Assembly: GCA_016880375.1 (NCBI GenBank)
Contig: JAEHDO010000243.1
Coordinates: 1 to 8,894 of the forward strand
Length of the DNA stretch: 8,894 bases
Direction of reading: 5' to 3'
Source of the DNA: Betaproteobacteria bacterium
Lineage (GTDB): Bacteria > Pseudomonadota > Gammaproteobacteria > Burkholderiales > Rhodocyclaceae
Of the stretch, positions 1-8,192 are shown in pieces. The notes beneath the pieces are model-generated. The model saw nothing but the letters and a program-made list of their open reading frames with translations. It was not told where the DNA came from and did no database searches. Position numbers and translations under genes: made by a program. Within the stretch, counting starts at the first letter, position 1. Each line of letters begins with the position of its first letter.

Positions 1-1048
1 CGAGCAGCGCGGCGGCGTGCCTGGGCGCGGCGAGGGCCTGTTGCGCGACTGCCCGCGCCTGCTGGCGTGCCTGGCCTACGGCCGCGGCCAGCGCGGCCAG
101 CCGCGCATCTGCGGCGAAGGCCCTGCGCGCCGGCTCGACAATTTCTTCCGCCAGGACATCCCAGTCGCGCGCCGTGCCGAGGGCGCGGGCCAGGTCGCGG
201 ATGGGCGGCACGACGGCCTGTTCGAGGCCTTCCGGCAGCACCGGCCGGAAAATGCGCAGGGCCGAGCGCAAGCGGCGCAGGGCAACGCGCATCTGGTGGA
301 TGAACTCGGGATCGTCCTCGCCTGCGCCAAGCTCGTTCAATTGCAGCTGGGCAACGCAGGCGGCGGCGAGGCCGCGGAAGGCCTCCAGCGGAGCTTGCGC
401 CGCAACGAGCGGGGAGGGCGCGGCTTTCACCGGCTTGGGCGCGGCGCCCAGGCGCAGGCGGTAGCCGCGCTCCGCCTTGGAGAGGATCTCCGGGCGCAGC
501 GGCAGATCGGCCGTGAGGGCGAGGGCAAGATCGAACAGGGTGCTCACCCGGCCCTGCACCAGTTCGAGCTCGATTTCGGAAAGGGCTTCGCGCCTGCCGC
601 CGGCCTCGATCCCGCCGCGGTCGAGCATGAGCAGGACCGAAGCGCCACGTGCCGGAGACAGCCGCCAGGTGCGGCGCGTGAAGACGGTCTCGAAAGCCGG
701 CTCGAGATGCGACTGGATGCGCTGCCGCTCGAGCAGCGCGCGCACCTGCGGGTCGTCGATGCCGGCGAAGTCGAAGCGTCCCGTGTAGGGCTGTTCCCAT
801 TCCGGCCGCACGGCGAGGCCGCCGCTGGCCGTGCCGGCGCACTTCACCGTCTGCAGCCAGCCGCGGCCCTGCCGGCGCGTGCGCAGGGCGATGCCCTGGC
901 GCTGCAGGGCCAGGTCGGGGGTATCGTAATAGATGTTGACGAGCTTGCGCGTCGGCAGGCGTTCCGCCTGCCTCAGCAGCGGATGGCGCAGGAAGGCGCG
1001 GTGGGCGGCTTCCGGCAGGGCCAGCTTGAGCTCGACTTCTTCGGCCAT
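1..1048 (-). CDS. CYTH-CHAD domain protein, probable inorganic triphosphatase (YgiF-like), C-terminus cut by window edge
   Basis: My own translation of the minus strand from ATG 1048 gives 349 codons with no stop before the window edge, so the C-terminus is missing. Residues 1 to about 200 form a CYTH (triphosphate tunnel) domain. It has the ExExK signature EVELKL at residues 4-9, YYDTPDL near 40, QTVK near 67-69, an RPEWE stretch near 81, and a second acidic strand EIELEL at 158-163. CYTH enzymes of this type hydrolyse inorganic triphosphate using a divalent metal held by these glutamates. A Pro/Ala-rich linker (about 203-220) leads to a CHAD domain with HQMRVALRRLRSALRIF from 251 and ARDWDV at 293-298; CHAD domains are histidine- and arginine-rich helical bundles known to bind polyphosphate. 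The architecture matches E. coli YgiF. No clear Shine-Dalgarno precedes the ATG; an in-frame GTG at 1057 is a weaker alternative start. The gene follows the permease stop by 37 nt, so it may be co-transcribed. No signal peptide is seen, so it is probably cytoplasmic. The family call is firm; the exact substrate is inferred. Confidence 0.9.
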   Translation of the reverse strand, partial: MAEEVELKLALPEAAHRAFLRHPLLRQAERLPTRKLVNIYYDTPDLALQRQGIALRTRRQGRGWLQTVKCAGTASGGLAVRPEWEQPYTGRFDFAGIDDPQVRALLERQRIQSHLEPAFETVFTRRTWRLSPARGASVLLMLDRGGIEAGGRREALSEIELELVQGRVSTLFDLALALTADLPLRPEILSKAERGYRLRLGAAPKPVKAAPSPLVAAQAPLEAFRGLAAACVAQLQLNELGAGEDDPEFIHQMRVALRRLRSALRIFRPVLPEGLEQAVVPPIRDLARALGTARDWDVLAEEIVEPARRAFAADARLAALAAAVGQARQQARAVAQQALAAPRHAAALL

Positions 1049-1085
1049 GATGGACACATTATCGCCGAAGTCGCCCGGCCGGATG

Positions 1086-2299
<1,214 letters not shown>

Positions 2300-2306
<7 letters not shown>

Positions 2307-3010
2307 GATGCGGCCTCATGCTGCTGCGTCGGCGCGTCGTGCACGATGCGCCCGTCGAGAAAGCGCACCTGGCGCTTCGCGTGCGCGGCGATGTCGTTCT
2401 CGTGGGTGATGAGGACGATGGTGATGCCTTCGTCGTTGAGCGCGCGGAACACTCCCATGATTTCTTGGCTGGTATGGCTGTCGAGGTTGCCGGTGGGTTC
2501 GTCGGCGAGGATCAGGCTGGGCCGGTTTGTCAGCGCCCGGGCGATGGCGACGCGCTGCTGCTGGCCGCCGGAGATGCGGCTGGGCAGCGAGTCGGCATAG
2601 CTGCCGAGCCCGACCTTGTCGAGCATGGCCTGCGCCCGCTCGCGGCGCTCGGCGTGGCCGATGCCGGAATACACCAGCGGCAGCGCGACGTTGTCGGCGA
2701 GCGTCATGCGCGGCAGCAGGTTGAAGCCCTGGAAGACGAAGCCGATGGTGCGGTTCCTCAGCGCCGCCGTCTCGTCCTTTCCAAGTTCGGCGACGTTTCT
2801 TCCCGACAGGAAGTAGCGCCCTTCGCTGGGCCGGTCGAGGCAGCCGAGGATGTTCATGAAAGTCGACTTGCCGGAGCCGGAGGGTCCCATGATGGCGACG
2901 AATTCGCCCGGCAGTATGGCGAGATTGACGTCCTTCAGCGCCGGAAAGGGGCCGGCCGGCGTGTCGTAGGCCTTGAACAGCGCCTCGATGCGGATGACCG
3001 CCTCGGCCAT
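2300..3010 (-). CDS. MacB/LolD-type ABC transporter ATP-binding protein, 236 aa
   Basis: This is the ATPase of the efflux pump, expected to dimerise on the cytoplasmic face of the permease encoded next. All ABC motifs are intact: Walker A GPSGSGKST at 42-50, Q-loop glutamine at 94 in FVFQGFNLL, signature ISGGQQQR at 147-154 (Ile in place of the usual Leu), Walker B LILADE ending in catalytic Glu171, D-loop GNLD at 174-177, and switch histidine 203 in LITHEND. The PTGNLDSHTSQEIM region and the length are typical of the MacB/LolD/FtsE group of exporters rather than importers. The start ATG at 3010 shares one base with the adaptor's TGA stop (TGATG), so translation is likely coupled. Its own stop overlaps the permease start by 7 nt. 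A LolD-like lipoprotein function is unlikely because the neighbours are a MacA-type adaptor and a TolC-type channel. Confidence 0.95.
2314..2317 (-). promoter_or_regulatory. Ribosome binding site of the MacB-type permease
   Basis: GAGG on the minus strand, 7 nt before ATG 2306 and inside the 3' end of the ATPase gene. It supports the 2306 start over the ATG at 2294 and fits translational coupling at the 7-nt overlap. Confidence 0.55.
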
Positions 3011-4248
3011 CAGAACAGCCTCATGCGGAAAGTGCTGGACGATGCGGCGGGAGCGGCATTCGGCAGGTTTTCGCCCACGATTACCCGATCGCCTTCATTC
3101 AGGCCGTCGCCGGCGACTTCGGTGAAGCGCGAATCGGTGATGCCGGTGCTGATCTTGACCGGCTTGAGTTGCTTGCTGTCGAGGAGGTAAACGGTGCCGC
3201 TGCCGGCATCGCGCCGCTTCTCGCGCTTTTCGCCGCCGGCCCCGGCCTGGCCGCCGGGGCGGCTGCCGTTGGCGGATTTCGCCGCCTCGGCATCGGCCTT
3301 CTCGCCGGTCTTTTCGACCTTGTCCGTCTCGGCGGGCTTGAAGCGCAGCGCCGTGTTGGGCACCAGCAGCACGGCCTTTTTCTGCGCCACGACAATGCTG
3401 ACGTAGGCCGTCATGCCGGGCAGCAGGATCTGCTCCGGATTCTCCACGGCGATGACGACGTTGTAGGTCACCACGTTCTGCTGCGTCGTCGGGTTGAGGC
3501 GGATCTGCTTGACCTTGCCGCGGAAGCTGCGGTTGGGAAAGGCGTCGACGTTGAATCGCACCGGCTGGTCGACGCGGATCGCGCCGATGTCGGCCTCGGC
3601 GAAGGTGGTGTAGATCTGCATCTGCGTCAGGTCCTGGGCGATCTTGAACAGCGTCGGCGTCTGGAAGCTGGCGGCGACGGTCTGGCCGACGTCGATCGAG
3701 CGGTCGACGACGACGCCGGACACCGGCGAGCGGATCACCGAGTAGCCGAGGTTGGCGCGGTCGCGGTCGTTCTGCGCGCGGGCGAGCCGGGCCTGCGCTT
3801 CCGCCGCTTCGCGCGCCTGCACTGCCTGGTCGAGCTCCTGGCGGGAGACGTATTCCTCCTTGAAGAGCGATTTCATGCGCGTCTCGTTGGCGCGCGCCAG
3901 TTGCAGCGAGGCCTGCGCGCTGGCCATGCCGGCGTCGCTCTGACGCACCTGGGCCGAGTAGATGGCATCGTCCAGCTCGGCGAGGACCTGCCCGGCCTTG
4001 ACCTGATCGTTGAAGTCGACGTGGAGCTTCTTCACCGTGCCCGACACCTGGGTGCCGACGCTGACCAGCGTCACCGGGTTGAGCGTGCCGTTGGCCGAGA
4101 CGGTCTGGGTGACGTCGCCCCGGGTCAGCTCGTGTGTCTTGTAGCGCTGCTCCGGATTTGCCGCGTCACGCTTCGCGTAGGCGTAGTAGCCGCCGAGGGC
4201 GACCAGGCAGGCGGCGGAGATCAGCATGATTTGCTTGCTGCGGGTCAT
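3010..4248 (-). CDS. macA: MacA-like periplasmic adaptor (membrane fusion protein), 412 aa
   Basis: This protein is expected to bridge the inner-membrane ABC permease to the outer-membrane channel. Residues 7-24 form an N-terminal membrane anchor. The first lipoyl half lies at about 64-96 (SVGTQVSGTVKKLHVDFNDQVKAGQVLAELD) and the second at about 170-200 (SVIRSPVSGVVVDRSIDVGQTV). Between them is an alpha-helical hairpin (about 97-168, Ala/Gln/Arg-rich coiled coil) that would contact TolC. A beta-barrel domain (210-290) and a membrane-proximal domain (295-395) follow. A charged Lys/Glu/Gly-rich insert at about 306-350 interrupts the last part. The open frame extends 51 codons further upstream, but that part is a shadow of tolC. 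ATG 4248 is chosen because AAGGA lies 6 nt before it and the membrane anchor starts there. The gene follows the tolC stop by 10 nt and shares a base with the ATPase start. It is clearly of the MacA subgroup; the substrate is not readable. Confidence 0.93.
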   Translation of the reverse strand: MTRSKQIMLISAACLVALGGYYAYAKRDAANPEQRYKTHELTRGDVTQTVSANGTLNPVTLVSVGTQVSGTVKKLHVDFNDQVKAGQVLAELDDAIYSAQVRQSDAGMASAQASLQLARANETRMKSLFKEEYVSRQELDQAVQAREAAEAQARLARAQNDRDRANLGYSVIRSPVSGVVVDRSIDVGQTVAASFQTPTLFKIAQDLTQMQIYTTFAEADIGAIRVDQPVRFNVDAFPNRSFRGKVKQIRLNPTTQQNVVTYNVVIAVENPEQILLPGMTAYVSIVVAQKKAVLLVPNTALRFKPAETDKVEKTGEKADAEAAKSANGSRPGGQAGAGGEKREKRRDAGSGTVYLLDSKQLKPVKISTGITDSRFTEVAGDGLNEGDRVIVGENLPNAAPAASSSTFRMRLF

Positions 4249-4254
4249 CGGGAA

Positions 4255-4259
4255 TCCTT
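4255..4259 (-). promoter_or_regulatory. Ribosome binding site of macA-like gene
   Basis: AAGGA on the minus strand, 6 nt before ATG 4248. Its first base is also the last base of the tolC stop codon TAA (4261-4259). This site decides the macA start against the longer upstream frame. Confidence 0.75.
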
Positions 4260-5689
4260 TATTCGCTTCTGCCGCTTGCGGCAGGGGCGGGGGGGAAGAG
4301 GGCGGAGAGCAATCCGGCATCCAGGGCGCCGAGGGCCTGTGCGAGGCTGGCGCGGGAGATGAACCAGTTGTAGCCGGCCTGGATGCGCTGCAGGCGGGCA
4401 TTGGCGAGCGCCGCCTGGGAGGCGAGCAGATCGAGGATGTTGCCCACGCCGGCGCGGTAGCGCCCGGCGACGACGCGCTCCGACTGCATGGCGCTCTCGA
4501 GCAGTTCTTCGGCGGTCTTCACCGACTGGGTGGCGGTGACGAGGTTGGCCTGGGCGTTCCACACGTCGAGCGCCACCTGCAGGCTGACCTGGTCGCGCCT
4601 GGCCGACTGGAGATCGGCGAGCGCTTCCGCCGTGCGCACCTTGTAGGTCGTGGAGAAGCCGCTGAAGATCGGGATCGTCAGGGTCAGGCCGAGGGTCGAG
4701 CTGTCATAGGTGGGCTGGCCGGACAGCCGGCTGGCCTGGGCGCCGATGCCGAGCGACAGCGTCGGCAGGTGTGCGGCTCTCGCTGCGTCGACGTTCGCCT
4801 GGGCGGCGCGAAATCCTGCCTCAGCCGCCGCCAGATCGGGGCGCAGCGCACGTGCCTCCTCGATCAGCCGTGCAATGTCGGCCTCGAAGTCGGCGCCGGG
4901 CTTGGCCGGCGGCAGCGGCGCCAGCTGGAGCGGCCGGGTGGGGTCGAGACCCATGACGTTGGCCAGCGCGCCCTGAGCGTTCTTCTGCAGTCCCTCGGCA
5001 CTGATGCGGTTGAGTACGGCCTGGGCGTGGGCAGTGCGCGCCTGCAGGCGGTCCGCCGGCGTGGCGGTGCCGACGCGGTAGCGCGCCTCGGCGGCATTGA
5101 GGGATTCCAGTGCCGCCTTTTCGGAGAGCCGGCTGGCCTCCAGCGCGGCGGCGGCGGCCTGACGCTGGAAATAGGCTTGCAGGGCGGAAAGGAAGAGGGA
5201 CTGCACGGTTGCATCCCGGTTGAACGAGGCGGCGGCGAACAGCTGGCGGGCGTTTTCCAGGTTGGCGGAGCGCGCGCCGAAATCGAACAGCACGTAGTCG
5301 AGGCCGATCGCTGCGCCGCGCCGCGTCGTGGCATCGTCGCCCAGTGCCGTCTCGGTGCGCTGGCGGGCAACGGAGGCGCTGGCCGACAGGCTGGGGAGGA
5401 AGGCGGATTGCGCCACCCCGACCTGGGCAGCCTGAACGCGCGCGCTCGCCCAGGCCTGGCGGGATTGCGGGTTGTTGCACAGGGCGACCTCCACCACGTC
5501 GGCCAACTCGAGCGGCTTGCTTACGTCGGTCGGCTGGCAGGGCGCCGTCAGAATGCGCACGCCGGCGATCGGCGGCACGGCGGCCAGGGTGCCGAACGGG
5601 TCGCCCTGGGCAAGCGCGAGCGTTTGCAGGACGGACAGTACCGCGAACAGGGTGCCGCGCCGCAGCACGGCGGAAAAGTCAGTTTGCAT
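4259..5689 (-). CDS. TolC-family outer-membrane efflux channel protein, 476 aa
   Basis: This is the outer-membrane component of the tripartite pump. The N-terminus has a Sec-type signal peptide (hydrophobic stretch about 12-27, probable cleavage after LALA near residue 27); the mature part lacks a lipobox, so it is not of the lipoprotein NodT/OprM type. Two related repeats of the OEP family are visible. The first starts around ELADVVEVALCNNPQSRQAW (61-80) and includes AFLPSLSASASVARQ. The second includes LRPDLAAAEAGFRAAQANVDAARAAHLPTLSLGIGAQ and a following TIPIFSGFSTTYKVRTAEALADLQSAR stretch. Long Ala/Gln-rich helices would build the periplasmic tunnel. The length is normal for the family. 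It is the first gene of the efflux set. No good Shine-Dalgarno lies close to ATG 5689 (a GAGG is 17 nt upstream), so the start is the least certain in the operon, though the signal peptide supports it. Confidence 0.92.
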   Translation of the reverse strand: MQTDFSAVLRRGTLFAVLSVLQTLALAQGDPFGTLAAVPPIAGVRILTAPCQPTDVSKPLELADVVEVALCNNPQSRQAWASARVQAAQVGVAQSAFLPSLSASASVARQRTETALGDDATTRRGAAIGLDYVLFDFGARSANLENARQLFAAASFNRDATVQSLFLSALQAYFQRQAAAAALEASRLSEKAALESLNAAEARYRVGTATPADRLQARTAHAQAVLNRISAEGLQKNAQGALANVMGLDPTRPLQLAPLPPAKPGADFEADIARLIEEARALRPDLAAAEAGFRAAQANVDAARAAHLPTLSLGIGAQASRLSGQPTYDSSTLGLTLTIPIFSGFSTTYKVRTAEALADLQSARRDQVSLQVALDVWNAQANLVTATQSVKTAEELLESAMQSERVVAGRYRAGVGNILDLLASQAALANARLQRIQAGYNWFISRASLAQALGALDAGLLSALFPPAPAASGRSE

Positions 5690-5719
5690 GGTACGGCGGT
5701 AATCAGCCTCGACAGGCAG

Positions 5720-5746
5720 ATTCTACCGTTTCATGCCCCCCGGCAA
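5720..5746 (-). promoter_or_regulatory. Candidate sigma70-type promoter for the efflux operon
   Basis: In the 90-nt gap between soxB and tolC the minus strand carries TAGAAT (5725-5720, five of six to the -10 consensus) and TTGCCG (5746-5741, four of six to the -35 consensus), with a 15-nt spacer that is shorter than ideal. Transcription would begin some 25 nt before the tolC ATG. This local AT-richer patch stands out in GC-rich DNA. I see no U-rich terminator after soxB in the same gap, so readthrough from sox is also possible. Confidence 0.35.
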
Positions 5747-5779
5747 TGTTATGGAATGTAACGGGCTGCCCATCCGCCC

Positions 5780-7495
5780 TCAGGCGATGCCGGGATTGCT
5801 GGCGACTCCCAACAGCTTCGGCATATTGAGCTGGCGCGGTGCGACGACCTTCTTGTCGCGCAGCCACTTCGACACCACCTCCCACACCGGTTCCCCCGTG
5901 GCGCCTTCGGCCACCGGCGCCCAGCCGGCCACCTTGTAGGTCTTGCCGGCCTCGATCGGCTTGCCGTCGAGGCGCATGTCCTGGATGCGCGAACCCATCG
6001 CGGCAAGCGGGTCGCAGGTGTAGCTCATGCCGCCGACGCGCACCATGTCGCCGCCCTGCTGCTTGTAGGGATCGGCGTTGACCAGGTTGTCGCAGACATC
6101 CTCGAGGATGTTCTTGATCATCTCGCCGCTCAGGTCGGTGAGCGTCGTGTAGGGATAGGTGATGGCCGTCTGGTCCATGACATGCTCGAAGGTGATGGCC
6201 TGTCCGGGCAGGATGCTGGTGCCCCAGCGGAAGCCGGGTGAGAAGGCGATCTGCGCGCCCTTCACCTCCAGCAGTGCGTCGAGGATGAGCTGGTCCCAGC
6301 TGCCGTTGAAGTTGCCGCGGCGGTAGAGCAGTCCCTCGGAGACGGCCAGCTTCTCCTCCAGCTTCGCCCGGTGCGGCGCACGCACCTTGTCGAGATAGGC
6401 AGCCATGTCCCCGTCGGCCGGCAGCAGGTTGGAGAATACCGGCAGCAGCTTGTAGCGGAAGCCCCGGATCTTGCCGCCGCGGACGTCGAAGTCGAGCACG
6501 GAAAGATACTTGCCGTTGGAGCCGGAATTCATCACCAGGGTCTGGCCGCCGGCGTTCTTCACCACGGAGGGCGCCGGCACGCCGTCGTGGGTGTGGCCGC
6601 CGAGGATGGCGTCGATGCCGGTCACCCGGCTCGCCATCTTGAGGTCGACGTCCATGCCGTTGTGCGAGAGCACCACCACCACCTGGGCGCCCTTGCCGCG
6701 CGCTTCTTTGACGACCTTCTGCATCTCCTCGTCCTGCACGCCGAAGGTCCACTCCGGCGTGAAATGGCGCGGATGGGCGATGGGGGTGTAGGGAAAGGCC
6801 TGGCCGACGATGGCCACCGGCACGCCGTTCATCTGGCGGATGACGTAGGGCTTGAACACCGGGTCGCCGAAGTCGGTGGTCTTGACGTTCTGGGCGAGGA
6901 ACTCGACCTTGCCGGCGAAATCCTTCTCGACGATCTCCTTGACGCGTTCGGCGCCCAGCGTGAACTCCCAATGGGGGGTCATGATGTCTACGCCGAGCAG
7001 CTTGCAGGCGTCGACCATGTCCTGGCCCTTGCTCCACAGCGCGGTGGCCGAGCCCTGCCAGGTGTCGCCGCCGTCGAGCAGCAGCGCGCCCGGGCGCGAG
7101 GCACGCAGGCGCTTCACCAGCGTGGCGAGGTGCGCGAAGCCGCCGACCTTGCCGTAGGTCTTCGCCGCCTCGGCAAAATCGAGATAGGTAAAGGCGTGCG
7201 CCTCGATGCTTTTCGGCTTGATCCTGAAGGCCTTGAGCAGGTGCTCGCCGACGAGATGCGGCGCCTTGCCCCGTGCTTCGCCCAGGCCGAGGTTGACGTT
7301 CGGCTCGCGGAAGTAGATGGGCATCAGCTGCGCGTGGCAATCGGTGAAGTGCAGCAGCGAGACGTTGCCGAATCGCGGCAGGTCGTAGAGTTTTTCCCCG
7401 CCCTGCGCGGCAAGCAGCCCACGGCTGTCGAGGGCGAAGCCGGCGGCGGAGGCGGCGGCGAGGATCTGCAGGAACTCTCTGCGGTTCATGGACAT
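5780..7495 (-). CDS. soxB: SoxB, thiosulfohydrolase of the Sox sulfur-oxidation system, 571 aa
   Basis: SoxB is the periplasmic dimanganese enzyme that hydrolyses the S-thiosulfonate group on SoxYZ and releases sulfate. The N-terminus has a twin-arginine signal (MNRREFLQ followed by a hydrophobic Ala-rich stretch), in keeping with export of a folded metalloenzyme. The calcineurin-like metallophosphoesterase domain shows TDCHAQ (51-56), DGGDTWQGS (141-149), the SoxB-typical TPHWEF (173-178, where 5'-nucleotidases have a GNHEF-type motif), LSHNGMD (276-282) and GGHTHD (299-304); these provide the metal ligands. The C-terminal part (about 360-571) is a 5'-nucleotidase-type domain with GNFNGSWDQLILDALLE. 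The length is normal and no key residue is missing. The start at 7495 is preferred over 7489 because AAGGA lies 8 nt upstream of it. It follows soxX by 63 nt, with an intrinsic terminator in that gap, so its expression may differ from that of soxAX. Confidence 0.97.
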   Translation of the reverse strand: MSMNRREFLQILAAASAAGFALDSRGLLAAQGGEKLYDLPRFGNVSLLHFTDCHAQLMPIYFREPNVNLGLGEARGKAPHLVGEHLLKAFRIKPKSIEAHAFTYLDFAEAAKTYGKVGGFAHLATLVKRLRASRPGALLLDGGDTWQGSATALWSKGQDMVDACKLLGVDIMTPHWEFTLGAERVKEIVEKDFAGKVEFLAQNVKTTDFGDPVFKPYVIRQMNGVPVAIVGQAFPYTPIAHPRHFTPEWTFGVQDEEMQKVVKEARGKGAQVVVVLSHNGMDVDLKMASRVTGIDAILGGHTHDGVPAPSVVKNAGGQTLVMNSGSNGKYLSVLDFDVRGGKIRGFRYKLLPVFSNLLPADGDMAAYLDKVRAPHRAKLEEKLAVSEGLLYRRGNFNGSWDQLILDALLEVKGAQIAFSPGFRWGTSILPGQAITFEHVMDQTAITYPYTTLTDLSGEMIKNILEDVCDNLVNADPYKQQGGDMVRVGGMSYTCDPLAAMGSRIQDMRLDGKPIEAGKTYKVAGWAPVAEGATGEPVWEVVSKWLRDKKVVAPRQLNMPKLLGVASNPGIA

Positions 7496-7503
7496 GTCGG
7501 GGG

Positions 7504-7508
7504 TCCTT
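7504..7508 (-). promoter_or_regulatory. Ribosome binding site of soxB
   Basis: AAGGA on the minus strand, 8 nt before ATG 7495. It directly follows the U-tract of the terminator hairpin, so a transcript that reads through would carry a hairpin immediately before its ribosome binding site. Confidence 0.8.
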
Positions 7509-7536
7509 AAAAAAAAGGCTTGGCAGCGCCAAGCCT
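7509..7536 (-). terminator. Intrinsic terminator between soxX and soxB
   Basis: On the minus strand a perfect 9-bp stem (arms AGGCTTGGC and GCCAAGCCT, positions 7536-7516) closes a 3-nt loop GCT and is followed at once by seven further T residues (7515-7509). This is a textbook Rho-independent terminator in the direction of the genes, starting 22 nt after the soxX stop. The opposite strand has no T-run, so it works in one direction only. It may end the soxAX transcript, act as a partial terminator that lowers soxB, or protect the 3' end of an upstream message. Confidence 0.88.
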
Positions 7537-7558
7537 CGGCCAGCTTGATCGCTGCTGG

Positions 7559-8179
7559 TTATTTGTTGTTGACGGGCGACTGCGGGTCGAGCAGCAGGGC
7601 GACGAGGTCCTTGATCTGCTGCTCGTTCAGCGCATTGGCGTGGCCGAAGCGCGGCATGGCCGAGCAGAGGTTGAAGGCCTTGGCGTTCCAGATCTTGCCG
7701 TAGGTGTACTTCTGGATTTCCGCCGTGTTGCCGCGGATCTTGCCGAACTGGTAGAGGCTCGGCCCGAGCGTGCCGAAGGAGGTCTCCTGCGGGCCGATCT
7801 GGTGGCAGTTGTAGCAGTTGCCGCCGCCGGGGACGCTGGCCGAGTCCGACCAGGTCATGCCGCGGCCGCTCTGCGCCAGCTTCTCGCCGGCCTTCCAGTC
7901 GCCCACAAGCTTGCCGTCGGCCGGGTACTTGACGGCTTCGAGCTGGTCGCGCTCCAGGCGAGCGGCGATGTCCTTGGGCGGCTTGTCGGCCGTGCGGTTG
8001 CAGACGGCCTGTACGCCGTCTTCATGGACGCGGTCGGCGCTGGCGATGCCTTTTGTCTTGAAATCGCGCTTCATCATGGCGACGGCTTCGGCGCGGTAGT
8101 TGCGGATTTCGTCGGCAAGGGCGGCACCGCAGGCGAGCGCGGCGATGCCGCAGACGATGGTGGTCTTGATCTTGATCAT
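7559..8179 (-). CDS. soxX: SoxX, c-type cytochrome subunit of SoxAX, 206 aa
   Basis: SoxX is the small monoheme subunit that pairs with SoxA to form SoxAX, which oxidatively joins thiosulfate to SoxYZ in the periplasm and takes up the electrons. Residues 1-22 are a Sec signal peptide with probable cleavage after ALA (20-22). A helical N-terminal extension of about 80 residues precedes the cytochrome domain. The heme is bound at CYNCH (122-126) in PGGGNCYNCHQIGP, and Met175 in SAMPRFGH is the likely distal ligand. GTLGPSLYQFGKIRG and the C-terminal QQIKDLVALLL are typical of SoxX. Extra cysteines at 60 and 172 lie outside the heme motif and might form a disulfide. The start is set by a strong purine-rich site 6 nt upstream, and the soxA stop is only 13 nt away, so soxA and soxX are surely co-transcribed. 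Confidence 0.95.
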   Translation of the reverse strand: MIKIKTTIVCGIAALACGAALADEIRNYRAEAVAMMKRDFKTKGIASADRVHEDGVQAVCNRTADKPPKDIAARLERDQLEAVKYPADGKLVGDWKAGEKLAQSGRGMTWSDSASVPGGGNCYNCHQIGPQETSFGTLGPSLYQFGKIRGNTAEIQKYTYGKIWNAKAFNLCSAMPRFGHANALNEQQIKDLVALLLDPQSPVNNK

Positions 8180-8185
8180 GGCTGT

Positions 8186-8192
8186 CTCCCCC
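8186..8192 (-). promoter_or_regulatory. Ribosome binding site of soxX
   Basis: GGGGGAG on the minus strand, 6 nt before ATG 8179 and directly after the soxA stop TAA (8195-8193). It fits tight coupling of soxA and soxX. Confidence 0.7.

Noticed and set aside
1049..1085. GATAAT just before the CYTH-CHAD start as a -10 box of a leaderless promoter
   Set aside because: The hexamer is fair, but no -35-like sequence lies at a suitable distance upstream, so a single AT-rich hexamer is not enough to call a promoter.
3169..4362. 397-residue open frame on the plus strand
   Set aside because: Antisense shadow of the MacA-like gene without any domain or a convincing ribosome binding site.
4249..4401. 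N-terminal extension of the MacA-like protein by 51 residues
   Set aside because: The extra part is Pro/Ser-rich, overlaps the tolC 3' end and would bury the membrane anchor; the ATG at 4248 has a good ribosome binding site.
4226..5761. 511-residue open frame on the plus strand
   Set aside because: It lies antisense to the TolC-type gene, with a low-complexity Gly/Arg-rich product and no family signature.
6371..7510. 379-residue open frame on the plus strand
   Set aside because: Antisense shadow of soxB, rich in His/Val/Gly/Asp with no recognisable family.
5703..7532. 609-residue minus-strand frame covering soxB
   Set aside because: It is a different frame from soxB; the product is Arg/Pro/Gly-rich with no motif, while the soxB frame has all metal-ligand motifs and a Tat signal.
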